Shown here: piece by piece, positions 1 to 4,786 of the stretch
How the letters are laid out: the number at the start of each line of letters is the position of its first letter
How positions within the stretch are numbered: the first letter of the stretch is position 1
Assembly (NCBI GenBank): GCA_018895125.1
Contig: JAHIOR010000089.1
Span: forward strand, 1 to 14,532
Length of the DNA: 14,532 bases
Source: Patescibacteria group bacterium
GTDB lineage: Bacteria > Patescibacteriota > Minisyncoccia > Minisyncoccales > GWA2-46-15
Direction: 5' to 3'
Translations under genes and position numbers: made by a program
The notes under the pieces: model-generated
Databases searched by the model: none
What the model was told of the DNA's origin: nothing
The model's input: the letters and a program-made list of their open reading frames with translations, nothing else

Positions 1-347
1 AGTTCGCTCGGAGTTAAATCGGTTTTAATCACATAATCATCAGCCCCCAATTCCAGCCCCTTATTAATTTCCTCCTTTTGCCCTAAATTGGAAAAAACCA
101 AAATGGGAATTTTTTTTGTCTTGCTGTCTTTTCTTATCGCCTTTATGACTTCATACCCATCCATCTCCGGCATTAAAATATCCGTGATAATTGTATCTGG
201 CTTTTCTTCTTTAGCGATTTCAATACCCGGTCTTCCATTCCCCGTGGCAAAAACCTCATAACCGGCCTTTTTAAAGTAACTTTCATACATATCCAAAAGA
301 AGCCGCTCATCCTCAATAATTAAAATTTTCTTTTTCTTTGTCTCCAT
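1..347 (-). CDS. Response regulator receiver domain protein (3' end outside window)
   Basis: This is the phosphoacceptor (CheY-like) half of a two-component system. It starts at ATG 347 and stays open to the left edge, giving 115 visible residues that cover nearly a whole receiver domain. Visible family residues are the acidic pair E12-D13 after the first beta strand (ILIIEDE), the phosphoacceptor D56 in TDILMPEMDG, S86 in the LVFSN strand and the conserved lysine K108 in DDYVIKTD. An AAGGA motif seven bases before the ATG supports the start. Whether an output domain follows cannot be seen; the receiver is almost complete at the edge, so a stand-alone receiver is possible. A histidine kinase C-terminus lies on the same strand at the other end of the window, but about 14 kb apart, so partnership is only a guess. 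Confidence 0.95.
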   Translation of the reverse strand, partial: METKKKKILIIEDERLLLDMYESYFKKAGYEVFATGNGRPGIEIAKEEKPDTIITDILMPEMDGYEVIKAIRKDSKTKKIPILVFSNLGQKEEINKGLELGADDYVIKTDLTPSE

Positions 348-457
348 GTTTATTCCTTAAAATATAATAGCATATATCCCCCGCCACGCAAAACCCTTAC
401 CCCACTCTAAATCTAACCTATCTCTTTTATCTTCTTCGTTTCTATCTAATCTAACGA

Positions 458-498
458 GGGGACTGTCCCCGAATTACATCAAGGGGGCAGTCCCCGTC
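458..498. repeat. GGGGACNGTCCCC palindrome pair, copy 1
   Basis: Two GC-rich palindromes lie in tandem: GGGGACTGTCCCC at 458-470 and GGGGGCAGTCCCC ending at 496. The same paired unit recurs at 631-666, 1045-1085, 1859-1900 and 2712-2752, usually followed by GTCAT or GTTAT. The pairs look like the REP/BIME elements mobilised by Y1 (RAYT) transposases. No such transposase lies in this window, so that link is inferred. Confidence 0.8.
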
Positions 499-503
499 AT
501 CTG

Positions 504-526
504 AAAAAGGTTCCTGACACCTTTTT
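504..526. repeat. AAAAAGGTTCCTGACACCTTTTT palindromic repeat
   Basis: This is an imperfect palindrome with arms AAAAAGGT and ACCTTTTT. Related partial copies with TCCTGAC and ACCTTTTT are seen at 679-700 and 1923-1938. The element sits next to the GGGGACAGTCCCC units, so the two palindrome types appear to travel together in this region. Confidence 0.65.
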
Positions 527-550
527 GCTTTTTATCCAAAGGTCTCGCTC

Positions 551-629
551 AGAAAAAGAAAAGGTTTGACATAATGAGTAGCGACATTTCTTAAGGTCGC
601 GCTCATAGGTCGAACCTTTTCTTTTTTCC
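551..629. repeat. Long nested inverted repeat, GAGTA/GCTCA family, copy 1
   Basis: Outer arms 552-570 (AGGTTTGAC core) and 608-627 (GTCGAACCT core) enclose an inner hairpin GCGAC (581-585) ATTTCTTAAG GTCGC (596-600), flanked by GAGTA and GCTCA. Copies with the same plan are at 1789-1851 and 11513-11570. The inner stem differs between copies with pairing kept (GCGAC/GTCGC here, GAGAC/GTCTC at 1811-1830), which implies selection for the folded form. Which nucleic acid folds is unknown. Confidence 0.75.
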
Positions 630-630
630 A

Positions 631-666
631 AGGGGACAGTCCCTGTCGCGGGGACTGTCCCTGTCA
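631..666. repeat. GGGGACNGTCCCC palindrome pair, copy 2
   Basis: Two palindromes, GGGGACAGTCCC and GGGGACTGTCCC, are separated by TGTCGC and followed by TGTCAT. This unit follows directly on the long inverted repeat 551-629, and the same order of elements is found at 1789-1900. The two parts therefore form a composite repeat. Confidence 0.8.
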
Positions 667-678
667 TATGTTTCTCCT

Positions 679-771
679 AAAAAGGTTCCTGACGGCTTTT
701 CCATGCTCTTTTGGCTATTAACTGTTCTAACTTGCTTGCTTGGCCGTATGGGACGAACTTGGAACCTTTTT
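679..771. repeat. Inverted repeat with AAAAAGGTTCC arms
   Basis: AAAAAGGTTCC (679-689) is matched perfectly by GGAACCTTTTT (761-771). A second inner pair ACGGC/GCCGT lies just inside the arms. The ~70 bases between have no coding sense on either strand. The layout suits a small non-autonomous mobile palindrome or a folded RNA downstream of the 802-981 gene. Confidence 0.6.
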
Positions 772-801
772 AAGATCATCTTACTTAAAAAAATTATAAC
801 A

Positions 802-981
802 TTAAAATAAACTATCGTCGTCATCAGGATAAGTTACCCCTTCTTTTCTGGTATTTCTTTCTATCCTATTTAATGATCTTACTATTTTGTTTATCTTCCA
901 ATACCAAGTAACTATTTCTCTACCTATTATGAATAAAACTATTATTCCAATTACACCGATAACAATTATTTCTGTATTCAT
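802..981 (-). CDS. Small single-pass membrane protein (59 aa)
   Basis: A strongly hydrophobic N-terminal segment (about residues 4-20, IIVIGVIGIIVLFII) is followed by REIVTWYWKINKIV, a basic/polar stretch and an acidic tail (DDDD). The WYWKIN motif after one membrane helix is a pattern I associate with small uncharacterised bacterial proteins, often with a short cytoplasmic helix after it. The ATG at 981 overlaps by four bases (ATGA) the stop of an eight-codon upstream ORF (978-1004) that starts exactly where the cassette promoter would initiate. Translation is therefore probably coupled to that leader peptide, because no Shine-Dalgarno is visible. Function is unknown; a membrane-anchored small protein is as far as the sequence allows. 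Confidence 0.7.
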   Translation of the reverse strand: MNTEIIVIGVIGIIVLFIIGREIVTWYWKINKIVRSLNRIERNTRKEGVTYPDDDDSLF

Positions 982-1004
982 ATTTTTTTATTTATTGTTT
1001 TCAT
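978..1004 (-). CDS. Eight-codon leaderless upstream ORF (leader peptide)
   Basis: The ORF reads MKTINKKI and its TGA overlaps the ATG of the downstream membrane protein as ATGA. Its own ATG lies six bases past a perfect TATAAT, so the first transcribed base should fall on or next to the A of AUG. I infer a leaderless ORF that brings ribosomes to the next start. The peptide itself may have no function. Confidence 0.45.
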   Translation of the reverse strand: MKTINKKI

Positions 1005-1010
1005 ACCCCC

Positions 1011-1019
1011 ATTATACCA
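1011..1019 (-). promoter_or_regulatory. Extended -10 promoter (TGGTATAAT)
   Basis: On the minus strand TGGTATAAT is a perfect extended -10 element (TGnTATAAT). It abuts the T-tract of a terminator, and there is no -35 at the usual spacing (TCGCCT instead). The expected start site, seven bases past TATAAT, coincides with the A of the ATG at 1004. It would drive the leader ORF and the 59-aa membrane protein. Confidence 0.7.
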
Positions 1020-1044
1020 AAAAACCGCCCAAAAGGCGATTTTT
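1019..1044. terminator. Bidirectional intrinsic terminator in cassette A
   Basis: CGCC (1026-1029) and GGCG (1035-1038) form a short stem with a five-base loop. It is followed by TTTTTT in the minus direction (1024 down to 1019) and TTTTT in the plus direction (1040-1044). It would insulate the promoter at 1011-1019 from reading through out of the gene at 1113-1544. Confidence 0.6.
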
Positions 1045-1112
1045 CCCCAAGGGGACAGTCCCTCGTCCGCGGGGGCTGCCCCTGTTATCTGCAATTAAAT
1101 TTGGTTTGTTGA

Positions 1113-1544
1113 TTATTTAATTCCCAAAAGAAAATAAAGAAGATAATTATATCCCGAATGGATAGCGATAGCCGTTAGAAGTCCTAAAACAGGTTTCTTT
1201 TTGTTAATGAAATAACAAAGAATTATAGCCGCTATTATATGGATTAGTATTGGATAAACCGAAACAGAAATTCCCTTGTTGATATATCGAACAATGGCTT
1301 CTAACACTCCCCAACCAAAACCAAAGAAAAAACTATAAGAAACTTTTATTTTCCAAATTAAAATTGAAAAATATCTGCCTAATTCTTCATAGAGAGGAGA
1401 AAAAATGACAGGGAGCGCTAAAATAAAAAAATTGTTTTCTATGCTGTTAATCTTAATTGTAATTAAAACAAGAATTAAAAACAACAATCCGAAGCCGATT
1501 ATGCCCGCGAAAAAGGTGACTAAAATATTAATTAGGCGGATCAT
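1113..1544 (-). CDS. CPBP/YhfC/PrsW-like glutamic-type intramembrane protease homologue
   Basis: The 143-aa protein is mostly hydrophobic with about four or five membrane helices. It shows the motif set of the intramembrane glutamic protease clan in order: EELGR (E53, E54, R57), GFGWGVLEA (75-83), H102 in a membrane helix, and HSGYN (H129, N133) in the last one. These residues form the proposed active site in the clan. Its spacing is closest to the YhfC/PrsW-like branch, but the substrate and exact family are not clear. I start it at ATG 1544, because an upstream in-frame extension to 1592 would cross a structured leader and has no membrane or family character. No Shine-Dalgarno is visible; the ATG lies inside the arm of a long inverted repeat. 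Small stand-alone members elsewhere have been linked to bacteriocin immunity and protein processing, which is only a hint. Confidence 0.7.
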   Translation of the reverse strand: MIRLINILVTFFAGIIGFGLLFLILVLITIKINSIENNFFILALPVIFSPLYEELGRYFSILIWKIKVSYSFFFGFGWGVLEAIVRYINKGISVSVYPILIHIIAAIILCYFINKKKPVLGLLTAIAIHSGYNYLLYFLLGIK

Positions 1545-1690
1545 TGTGTCGCAGTGGTTTTTACTGGCAAACGGACAAACAAAAAAGGGCACCCGCTTAC
1601 CGACAGCCCTTTCGGAACTGCCTACTACCTTTCGGCAGCAACCACTGCGACATGATGATAAGACAGATGCCCGTCTTTATATCGCAGTGG
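1541..1690 (-). promoter_or_regulatory. Structured 5' leader with three mutually pairing arms
   Basis: Read on the minus strand, three arms occur in order: C, CCACTGCGA (1690-1682); B, GTCGCAGTGGTT (1651-1640); A, AACCACTGCGAC (1559-1548). The ATG at 1544 follows three bases after A. B can pair with C or with A but not both. Between B and A lie a CTGCC/GGCAG hairpin and a GGGC/GCCC stem (1587-1609) followed by TTTTTT (1586-1581), a weak terminator. This is the layout of a riboswitch or attenuator. I recognise no known aptamer, and a mobile palindrome inserted at the start codon is the alternative. Confidence 0.45.
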
Positions 1691-1788
1691 ATTTTTTACC
1701 ATACCTTATAGACCAAACTACAAGGGTTAGGCAATCAAATTGTCATTTACAGATTAGCATAAATCAGAAATTTTTGGAAGCATCCAAA

Positions 1789-1851
1789 AAAAGGTCAGGC
1801 CTTTCGAGTAGAGACATTTCTTAAGGTCTCGCTCAGAAGGTTTGACCTTTT
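1789..1851. repeat. Long nested inverted repeat, GAGTA/GCTCA family, copy 2
   Basis: Outer arms AAAAGGTCAGGCCTT (1789-1803) and AAGGTTTGACCTTTT (1837-1851) pair at 13 of 15 positions. The inner stem is GAGAC (1811-1815) and GTCTC (1826-1830) around the same ATTTCTTAAG loop as copy 1. Compared with copy 1, a stem base pair has changed on both sides. It is followed directly by a GGGGACAGTCCCC unit, as in copy 1. Confidence 0.75.
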
Positions 1852-1858
1852 CTTTTTT

Positions 1859-1900
1859 CCAAGGGGACAGTCCCCCGTCCGCGGGGGCTGCCCCCGTCAT
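1859..1900. repeat. GGGGACNGTCCCC palindrome pair, copy 4
   Basis: GGGGACAGTCCCCC and GGGGGCTGCCCCC flank CGTCCGC and are followed by GTCAT. This is essentially the same as the unit inside cassette B at 2712-2752. Confidence 0.8.
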
Positions 1901-1959
1901 AATTTCTCTTATTTTCTAAAAAACTCCTGACACCTTTTTCGGTTGTGGATAAATTTTTC

Positions 1960-1986
1960 TTGACACTATTGTTTTTTTGATATATT
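1960..1986 (+). promoter_or_regulatory. Plus-strand promoter (TTGACA, extended -10 TGATATATT)
   Basis: A perfect -35 hexamer TTGACA (1960-1965) is followed after 15 bases by TATATT (1981-1986), preceded by TG as in extended -10 promoters. The short spacer is a weakness; TATTCT at 1983 with 17 bp spacing is the alternative. The start would fall near 1993. It is the only convincing plus-strand promoter in the window and reads into the short RNA ending at 2067. Confidence 0.6.
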
Positions 1987-1992
1987 CTTAAA

Positions 1993-2067
1993 TTGTCTTT
2001 CGGTTCTGTTTTTGAACCGTTAGGGTATTACATCCAAGAGCCACCTTCCACGCGGAGGGTGGTTTTT
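1993..2067 (+). ncRNA. Putative small RNA (~75 nt) with two hairpins
   Basis: A free-standing plus-strand transcript is bounded by the promoter 1960-1986 and the terminator 2041-2067. It holds a hairpin CGGTTC-TGTTTTT-GAACCG (2001-2019), a single-stranded linker (TTAGGGTATTACATCC, 2020-2035) and a nine-base-pair terminator stem. No start codon with a useful ORF fits inside. It does not match a riboswitch or housekeeping RNA I know. Its 3' end overlaps the stop codon of the convergent NYN gene, so it could act as an antisense brake on that gene's 3' end or as a trans-acting RNA. Start position and function are inferred. Confidence 0.5.
2041..2067 (+). terminator. Strong intrinsic terminator of the small RNA
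   Basis: CCACCTTCC (2041-2049) pairs over nine bases, with one G-U pair, with GGAGGGTGG (2054-2062) around an ACGC loop. TTTTT (2063-2067) follows. There is no T-tract on the minus side, so it works in the plus direction only. Confidence 0.8.
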
Positions 2068-2668
2068 ATTTATCGTCCCTTTTTCTATACTTCAATTCCC
2101 TGCCCCAAATATTGTCTATTTTTAATACATCGGAATATCCATCTCCGCCAGTTCTCAATTCTTCAGAGATATTATTCCGCGAAGAAAAAATAAATACTTT
2201 TTTATTATTCCTTTTTAAATAAGACACCAATGCCAAAAAATCAGAATCCCCCGTAAAGAAAATCGCCGTATGATATTTTTTCAAATAGTGTATAGCGTCA
2301 ATTGTTATCTCAACATCCATATCGCCTTTTTCTTTTATGGACTCCCCGTATTCGTCAATAATATTAATTCTTTTTAATTCCTTCTTTCTAACCTCAAAAC
2401 CAAGTCCCTTTTTCAAAAAAGTAAAAAATCTATGCTTCCCATCTAAACTATAATTTCTCGTGCCATCGGCTGGATAAGCGGTATAATAAAAAACTTTAAC
2501 AAGCGACGCTTTAAAATTTTGCTTAATAAAATTTAAAGTTTTTTCATAATCCAAAAACCTGCCCTTTGCTTTTTGCGCCTGCCACAAATTAGACGCATCA
2601 ATAAAAACATAGACGACATTACCACCTGCGTCTGTTTTCTGAACAAATTTTTCAAAATATTCTTTCAT
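2066..2668 (-). CDS. NYN (LabA/PIN-like) domain protein, putative RNase
   Basis: The 200-aa protein carries the full NYN-domain signature. VFIDASNLW (21-29) supplies D24 and N27, KGDMDVEITIDAI (114-126) supplies D116/D118 and D124, and FFTGDSDFLALV (137-148) supplies D141 and D143. In this PIN-like fold these acidic residues hold divalent metal, and the family is known or thought to cleave RNA. The start is ATG 2668, not an upstream in-frame ATG, because 2668 follows TGGTATAATGGGGGT, a perfect extended -10 that would start the transcript at the AUG. Residues encoded upstream of 2668 are translated palindrome. The 3' end overlaps the terminator of a convergent small RNA. It is separated from the large operon by the cassette terminator and is probably a single-gene unit. 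Confidence 0.85.
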   Translation of the reverse strand: MKEYFEKFVQKTDAGGNVVYVFIDASNLWQAQKAKGRFLDYEKTLNFIKQNFKASLVKVFYYTAYPADGTRNYSLDGKHRFFTFLKKGLGFEVRKKELKRINIIDEYGESIKEKGDMDVEITIDAIHYLKKYHTAIFFTGDSDFLALVSYLKRNNKKVFIFSSRNNISEELRTGGDGYSDVLKIDNIWGRELKYRKRDDK

Positions 2669-2674
2669 ACCCCC

Positions 2675-2683
2675 ATTATACCA
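2675..2683 (-). promoter_or_regulatory. Extended -10 promoter of the NYN gene
   Basis: TGGTATAAT on the minus strand lies directly after a terminator T-tract and six bases before ATG 2668 (GGGGGT between). No -35 is seen. The predicted start is the A of AUG, so the message is probably leaderless. Confidence 0.7.
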
Positions 2684-2708
2684 AAAAACCGCCCCTTTGG
2701 CGATTTTT
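2683..2708. terminator. Bidirectional intrinsic terminator in cassette B
   Basis: CGCC (2690-2693) and GGCG (2699-2702) form the stem, with TTTTTT in the minus direction (2688 down to 2683) and TTTTT in the plus direction (2704-2708). In the minus direction it would end the long operon that finishes at 2772. Confidence 0.65.
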
Positions 2709-2771
2709 CCCCAAGGGGACAGTCCCCCGTCCGCGGGGGCTGCCCCCGTCATAGTTTCTTCTGACGCCTTC

Positions 2772-2951
2772 TTATTCCCCCTTATCCTCCCTAAACCTCT
2801 TCTTAAGATATTCCTTTTCTAATTTCAAAGATTTTATCTTAATCTCAAATAACTCTTTCTCCTTCTTAATCTCATCATCTATTAAACTCAATCTCCCCAT
2901 AGTTTCTAAAAACTCATCCTGCTTCATGGGCTTTATCCCCCTCGGTCTCAT
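2772..2951 (-). CDS. Small coiled-coil protein (59 aa), N-terminus possibly frameshifted
   Basis: From ATG 2951 the frame encodes a basic start (MRPRGIKPMKQDEF) and then a heptad-like charged helix (about residues 22-55, rich in E, K, L and I) typical of a coiled coil. A better-placed ATG at 2998, nine bases after the stop of the upstream nuclease gene, leads after a run of seven A into a stop. With one more A it would read MTKKTTKKVVQKRVKK straight into this frame. The gene was therefore either a 75-aa protein now broken by a one-base loss, is read by slippage on the A-run, or really starts at 2951. It is the last gene of the large operon. Function is unknown. Confidence 0.6.
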   Translation of the reverse strand: MRPRGIKPMKQDEFLETMGRLSLIDDEIKKEKELFEIKIKSLKLEKEYLKKRFREDKGE

Positions 2952-3007
2952 TTTCTTAACCCTCTTTTGAACTACTTTTTTGGTTGTTTTTTTGTCATAG
3001 TTTTGTT

Positions 3008-3463
3008 TTAAAATACAGTCAGAATTTTAACATTTTGATATTTTTTTTTAAAATTTAAACGTTTCTTTAAATTGTCTTCAACCTTACTCGATATTAAAAT
3101 AAGATACTTATAATCAACATTTTCATTAACTAATCTTTCTAAATCTTCTTTTATATCTTTCATCTGTGGACCCTTAAGACTGTCGCCTTTATTAATTGTT
3201 GTTGTTTTAATCTCTGCAATTAATTTTATTTTATTACCTTCTTTGCCAATTAAATCTATGCCCCTTACGCCAGCATTAAAGTAATTAATCTTTAAAGATG
3301 GATATTTTTTTTCTAAAATATCAATAGCAATTAACGCCGCTTTATCGTGAATATTGTTATTTAATAAGCCAACTGATTTTTTAATATCTAATAAAAACCT
3401 CAAATCATTTTTATATATTTGAATTTTTGACCTTTCAGAAATAGAATTTTTATTTTTTAGCAT
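3008..3463 (-). CDS. PD-(D/E)XK nuclease-like protein (restriction endonuclease fold)
   Basis: The 151-aa protein has the core of the restriction-endonuclease fold. A helix (DKAALIAIDILEKKYP, 40-55) is followed by GIDLIG with D70, a strand LIAEIKTT with E84 and K86, and then GPQMKDIKEDLERL (98-111). D...E-x-K is the metal-binding and catalytic triad of PD-(D/E)XK enzymes, and the Gln followed by an acidic helix after the K resembles many small type II restriction-like nucleases. No DNA methyltransferase lies in the window, so a classical restriction pair is not supported. It starts 30 bases after the stop of the 284-aa gene on the same strand and is probably co-transcribed with it. The target, DNA or RNA, is unknown. 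Confidence 0.75.
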   Translation of the reverse strand: MLKNKNSISERSKIQIYKNDLRFLLDIKKSVGLLNNNIHDKAALIAIDILEKKYPSLKINYFNAGVRGIDLIGKEGNKIKLIAEIKTTTINKGDSLKGPQMKDIKEDLERLVNENVDYKYLILISSKVEDNLKKRLNFKKKYQNVKILTVF

Positions 3464-3493
3464 ATATTGATTTTGATTTTTTATTTAATAATA

Positions 3494-4348
3494 TTAACCA
3501 TAAAATAGTCTTTTAATTTTATTAAATATATTATCTTGTTTTGCGCTTTTTTTTGAAATATTCTTTATCCCCTCTTTTGATTCTTTATCAATAAACAAGT
3601 CTTTGTTTTTTTCTTTAATGTTATCGATTCTTTTCATAATGCTTTTTACCTTTTCCTCTGATTTTTTATCATAGATCTGGACAGATCTAATCGCCCTATA
3701 TTTCGATAAATTATTTGCTGTAATATTACTAACTTCTTTTTCTTTAAGAATTATTAATTCTCCAGTTTCTTCTTTAATGACCACAAAAGCCAATTTTTTT
3801 ATTTGTGCTGTAAATAACTCTTCTTTGTTATGGTCATCCGGATCATATTTTTTAAGTAAATAGAATAAATTTTGACCATTTCTTGAAATATTAAAATCTA
3901 AAGTAATATCTTTAATATCTTCTTCGTTTAATTCAAACCACATTTCTTCCGGTTCATATTCAACTTCTCTCATAATAAATTCCAGAGCATTCTCAAAAAA
4001 AACAGATATAAAATTAGGCTCATTTTGTCCTTTTAGATAGAACTTGGCATATTTAAGTTTATCTTTACTAATCCCCAATCCAGCTAACATTTTCATGGGT
4101 TTCTCATCTTCGCTTCTATGTGCTATTCCACATCCCCAAAAATAAATAGTTTTCTCTTTCGTTAGATAAAAAAGCATACGTAATTTAAAAAATAATCTAT
4201 TTTTTAACGCAAATAGAATAAATTCTTCATATGGTTTGCCTTTATAAGAATTGATCTTATTAATTAATTCTTTACCAAGAGCTTTCGCATCCCATCTTTC
4301 AATATGAAATTCACTTATGATATTATTTTTTTTGGTCTTAAAGTGCAT
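3494..4348 (-). CDS. Uncharacterised 284-aa protein
   Basis: I do not recognise a domain. The middle is rich in strands and aromatic residues (FFKLRMLFYLTKEK at about 53-66, then IYFWGCGIAH at 68-77). An acidic segment follows (EYEPEEMWFELNEEDIKD, about 131-148). The last ~75 residues are lysine- and serine-rich and probably flexible or helical. It has no signal peptide or clear membrane span and is probably cytosolic. The ATG at 4348 overlaps by 11 bases a 30-codon ORF in another frame (4338-4430). That ORF may be a short co-translated peptide, or the true N-terminus of this protein detached by a frameshift. The gene lies between small ORFs and a nuclease-fold gene in a tight minus-strand run, so it may be part of the same system. 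Confidence 0.75.
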   Translation of the reverse strand: MHFKTKKNNIISEFHIERWDAKALGKELINKINSYKGKPYEEFILFALKNRLFFKLRMLFYLTKEKTIYFWGCGIAHRSEDEKPMKMLAGLGISKDKLKYAKFYLKGQNEPNFISVFFENALEFIMREVEYEPEEMWFELNEEDIKDITLDFNISRNGQNLFYLLKKYDPDDHNKEELFTAQIKKLAFVVIKEETGELIILKEKEVSNITANNLSKYRAIRSVQIYDKKSEEKVKSIMKRIDNIKEKNKDLFIDKESKEGIKNISKKSAKQDNIFNKIKRLFYG

Positions 4349-4430
4349 ATATAAATCGTATTTCTAAATCCTTCTTTTGAAGATCAAAAGATTCATCAAT
4401 AAATTTTTTCTTAAATAAATTAAAAAACAT
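4338..4430 (-). CDS. Short ORF (30 aa), possible detached N-terminus of the 284-aa protein
   Basis: The ORF starts MFFNLFKKKFIDESF and ends inside the first codons of the 284-aa gene in a different frame. Its amphipathic composition (F, K, D, E) looks like real coding sequence. It begins three bases after the stop of ORF 4434-4499 and uses the same frame. It may be a small protein coupled to the next gene, or a fragment created by a frameshift near 4340-4350. Confidence 0.35.
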   Translation of the reverse strand: MFFNLFKKKFIDESFDLQKKDLEIRFIYAL

Positions 4431-4433
4431 ATT

Positions 4434-4499
4434 TTATTTCTTAGATTCTTTCTTCCCTAATTCAAATGCTTCATCTATTTTCTTATTAATAATAGGCAT
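4434..4499 (-). CDS. Short ORF (21 aa), possible frameshifted tail of the 71-aa ORF
   Basis: The ORF starts MPIINKKIDEAFELG and ends in a lysine-rich tail. Its ATG lies 14 bases inside the end of ORF 4486-4701. A +1 shift at TATTATGCC would join the two into one ~90-residue helical protein (AAYY followed by MPIINKK). The acid-base pattern suits a helical C-terminus better than an independent gene. Confidence 0.35.
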   Translation of the reverse strand: MPIINKKIDEAFELGKKESKK

Positions 4500-4701
4500 A
4501 ATATGCAGCTAAATCCCCACACGCTTTGCCCGCTTTGTCGCTTTCATTATAAGTCCACTCAACTGCTATGTGAAGCTCAAATTCAATCTCTTTTTTTAAT
4601 TGTTCTAAATCTTCGGTTTTCTTCATATTTTTTGGTTTTTTTAATCCACTTTTGCAAATCTTTGTTTTTATCGGCTGTTTCTTGTTTTTTTTACTCAACA
4701 T
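4486..4701 (-). CDS. Small uncharacterised basic/helical protein (71 aa)
   Basis: A lysine-rich N-terminus (MLSKKNKKQPIKTKICKSG) is followed by a charged helix (KKTEDLEQLKKEIEFELHIA, 27-46) and the end ACGDLAAYYAYY. It starts 85 bases after the stop of the 307-aa membrane protein on the same strand. No Shine-Dalgarno is visible. The last residues overlap the ORF at 4434-4499 in another frame, so the true protein may be longer. I see no known domain. Confidence 0.45.
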   Translation of the reverse strand: MLSKKNKKQPIKTKICKSGLKKPKNMKKTEDLEQLKKEIEFELHIAVEWTYNESDKAGKACGDLAAYYAYY

Positions 4702-4786
4702 ATCATAAAAGATAAAAGTTGCCTTACGATCTATTGATAAATACTTTTTTGTAGATGTAGATATTGTTAATGATTAATTTTTATTA

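Larger units (their letters stand above)
348..801. other. Intergenic region rich in palindromic repeats
   Basis: I see no supportable gene here. Reading the minus strand from about 474 down to 381 there is an open frame that begins inside a palindrome, has no ATG, and ends RGIYAIIF-stop just before the response regulator. It may be a decayed gene end. The rest is made of palindromes listed separately (458-498, 504-526, 551-629, 631-666, 679-771). AT-rich sequence near 361-372 (TATTATAT on the minus strand) could supply a -10 element for the response regulator, without a convincing -35. Confidence 0.6.
1001..1085. repeat. Terminator-promoter-palindrome cassette, copy A
   Basis: This 85-base block is nearly identical to 2665-2752. 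It contains, read on the minus strand, a GGGGACAGTCCC palindrome pair, a stem CGCC/GGCG with T-tracts on both sides (bidirectional terminator, 1019-1044), TGGTATAAT, GGGGGT and an ATG. The main difference between copies is the terminator loop (CAAAA here, CCTTT there); the stem, T-tracts, -10 and start are unchanged. Confidence 0.8.
2665..2752. repeat. Terminator-promoter-palindrome cassette, copy B
   Basis: This is the second copy of the cassette seen at 1001-1085, with 30 identical bases at its left end (2665-2694) and near-identity afterwards. It joins the palindrome pair GGGGACAGTCCCCC/GGGGGCTGCCCCC, a bidirectional terminator and an extended -10 promoter up to the ATG of the NYN gene. 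Confidence 0.8.

Noticed and set aside
603..824. A 73-codon minus-strand ORF across the left repeat zone
   Set aside because: Most of it is translated palindrome (GGGGACAGTCCC and AAAAAGGTTCC units), and it overlaps the end of the better 59-aa membrane protein gene.
1548..1651. A tRNA, tmRNA, SRP RNA or known riboswitch in the structured leader
   Set aside because: No T-loop, anticodon arm, SRP core or known aptamer consensus could be found; only the stems are supported.
1405..1824. A 139-codon plus-strand ORF
   Set aside because: It is antisense to the intramembrane protease gene and its leader, runs through two repeat arms and shows no protein character.
458..2752. A CRISPR array, from the recurring palindromic units
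   Set aside because: The units vary in length, lack regular spacers of constant size and are scattered among genes; no cas gene is present.
3008..4348. A restriction-modification system or Kiwa-like pair
   Set aside because: No methyltransferase is present, and I could not match the 284-aa protein to DUF4868 (KwaB) or the membrane proteins to KwaA by motif.
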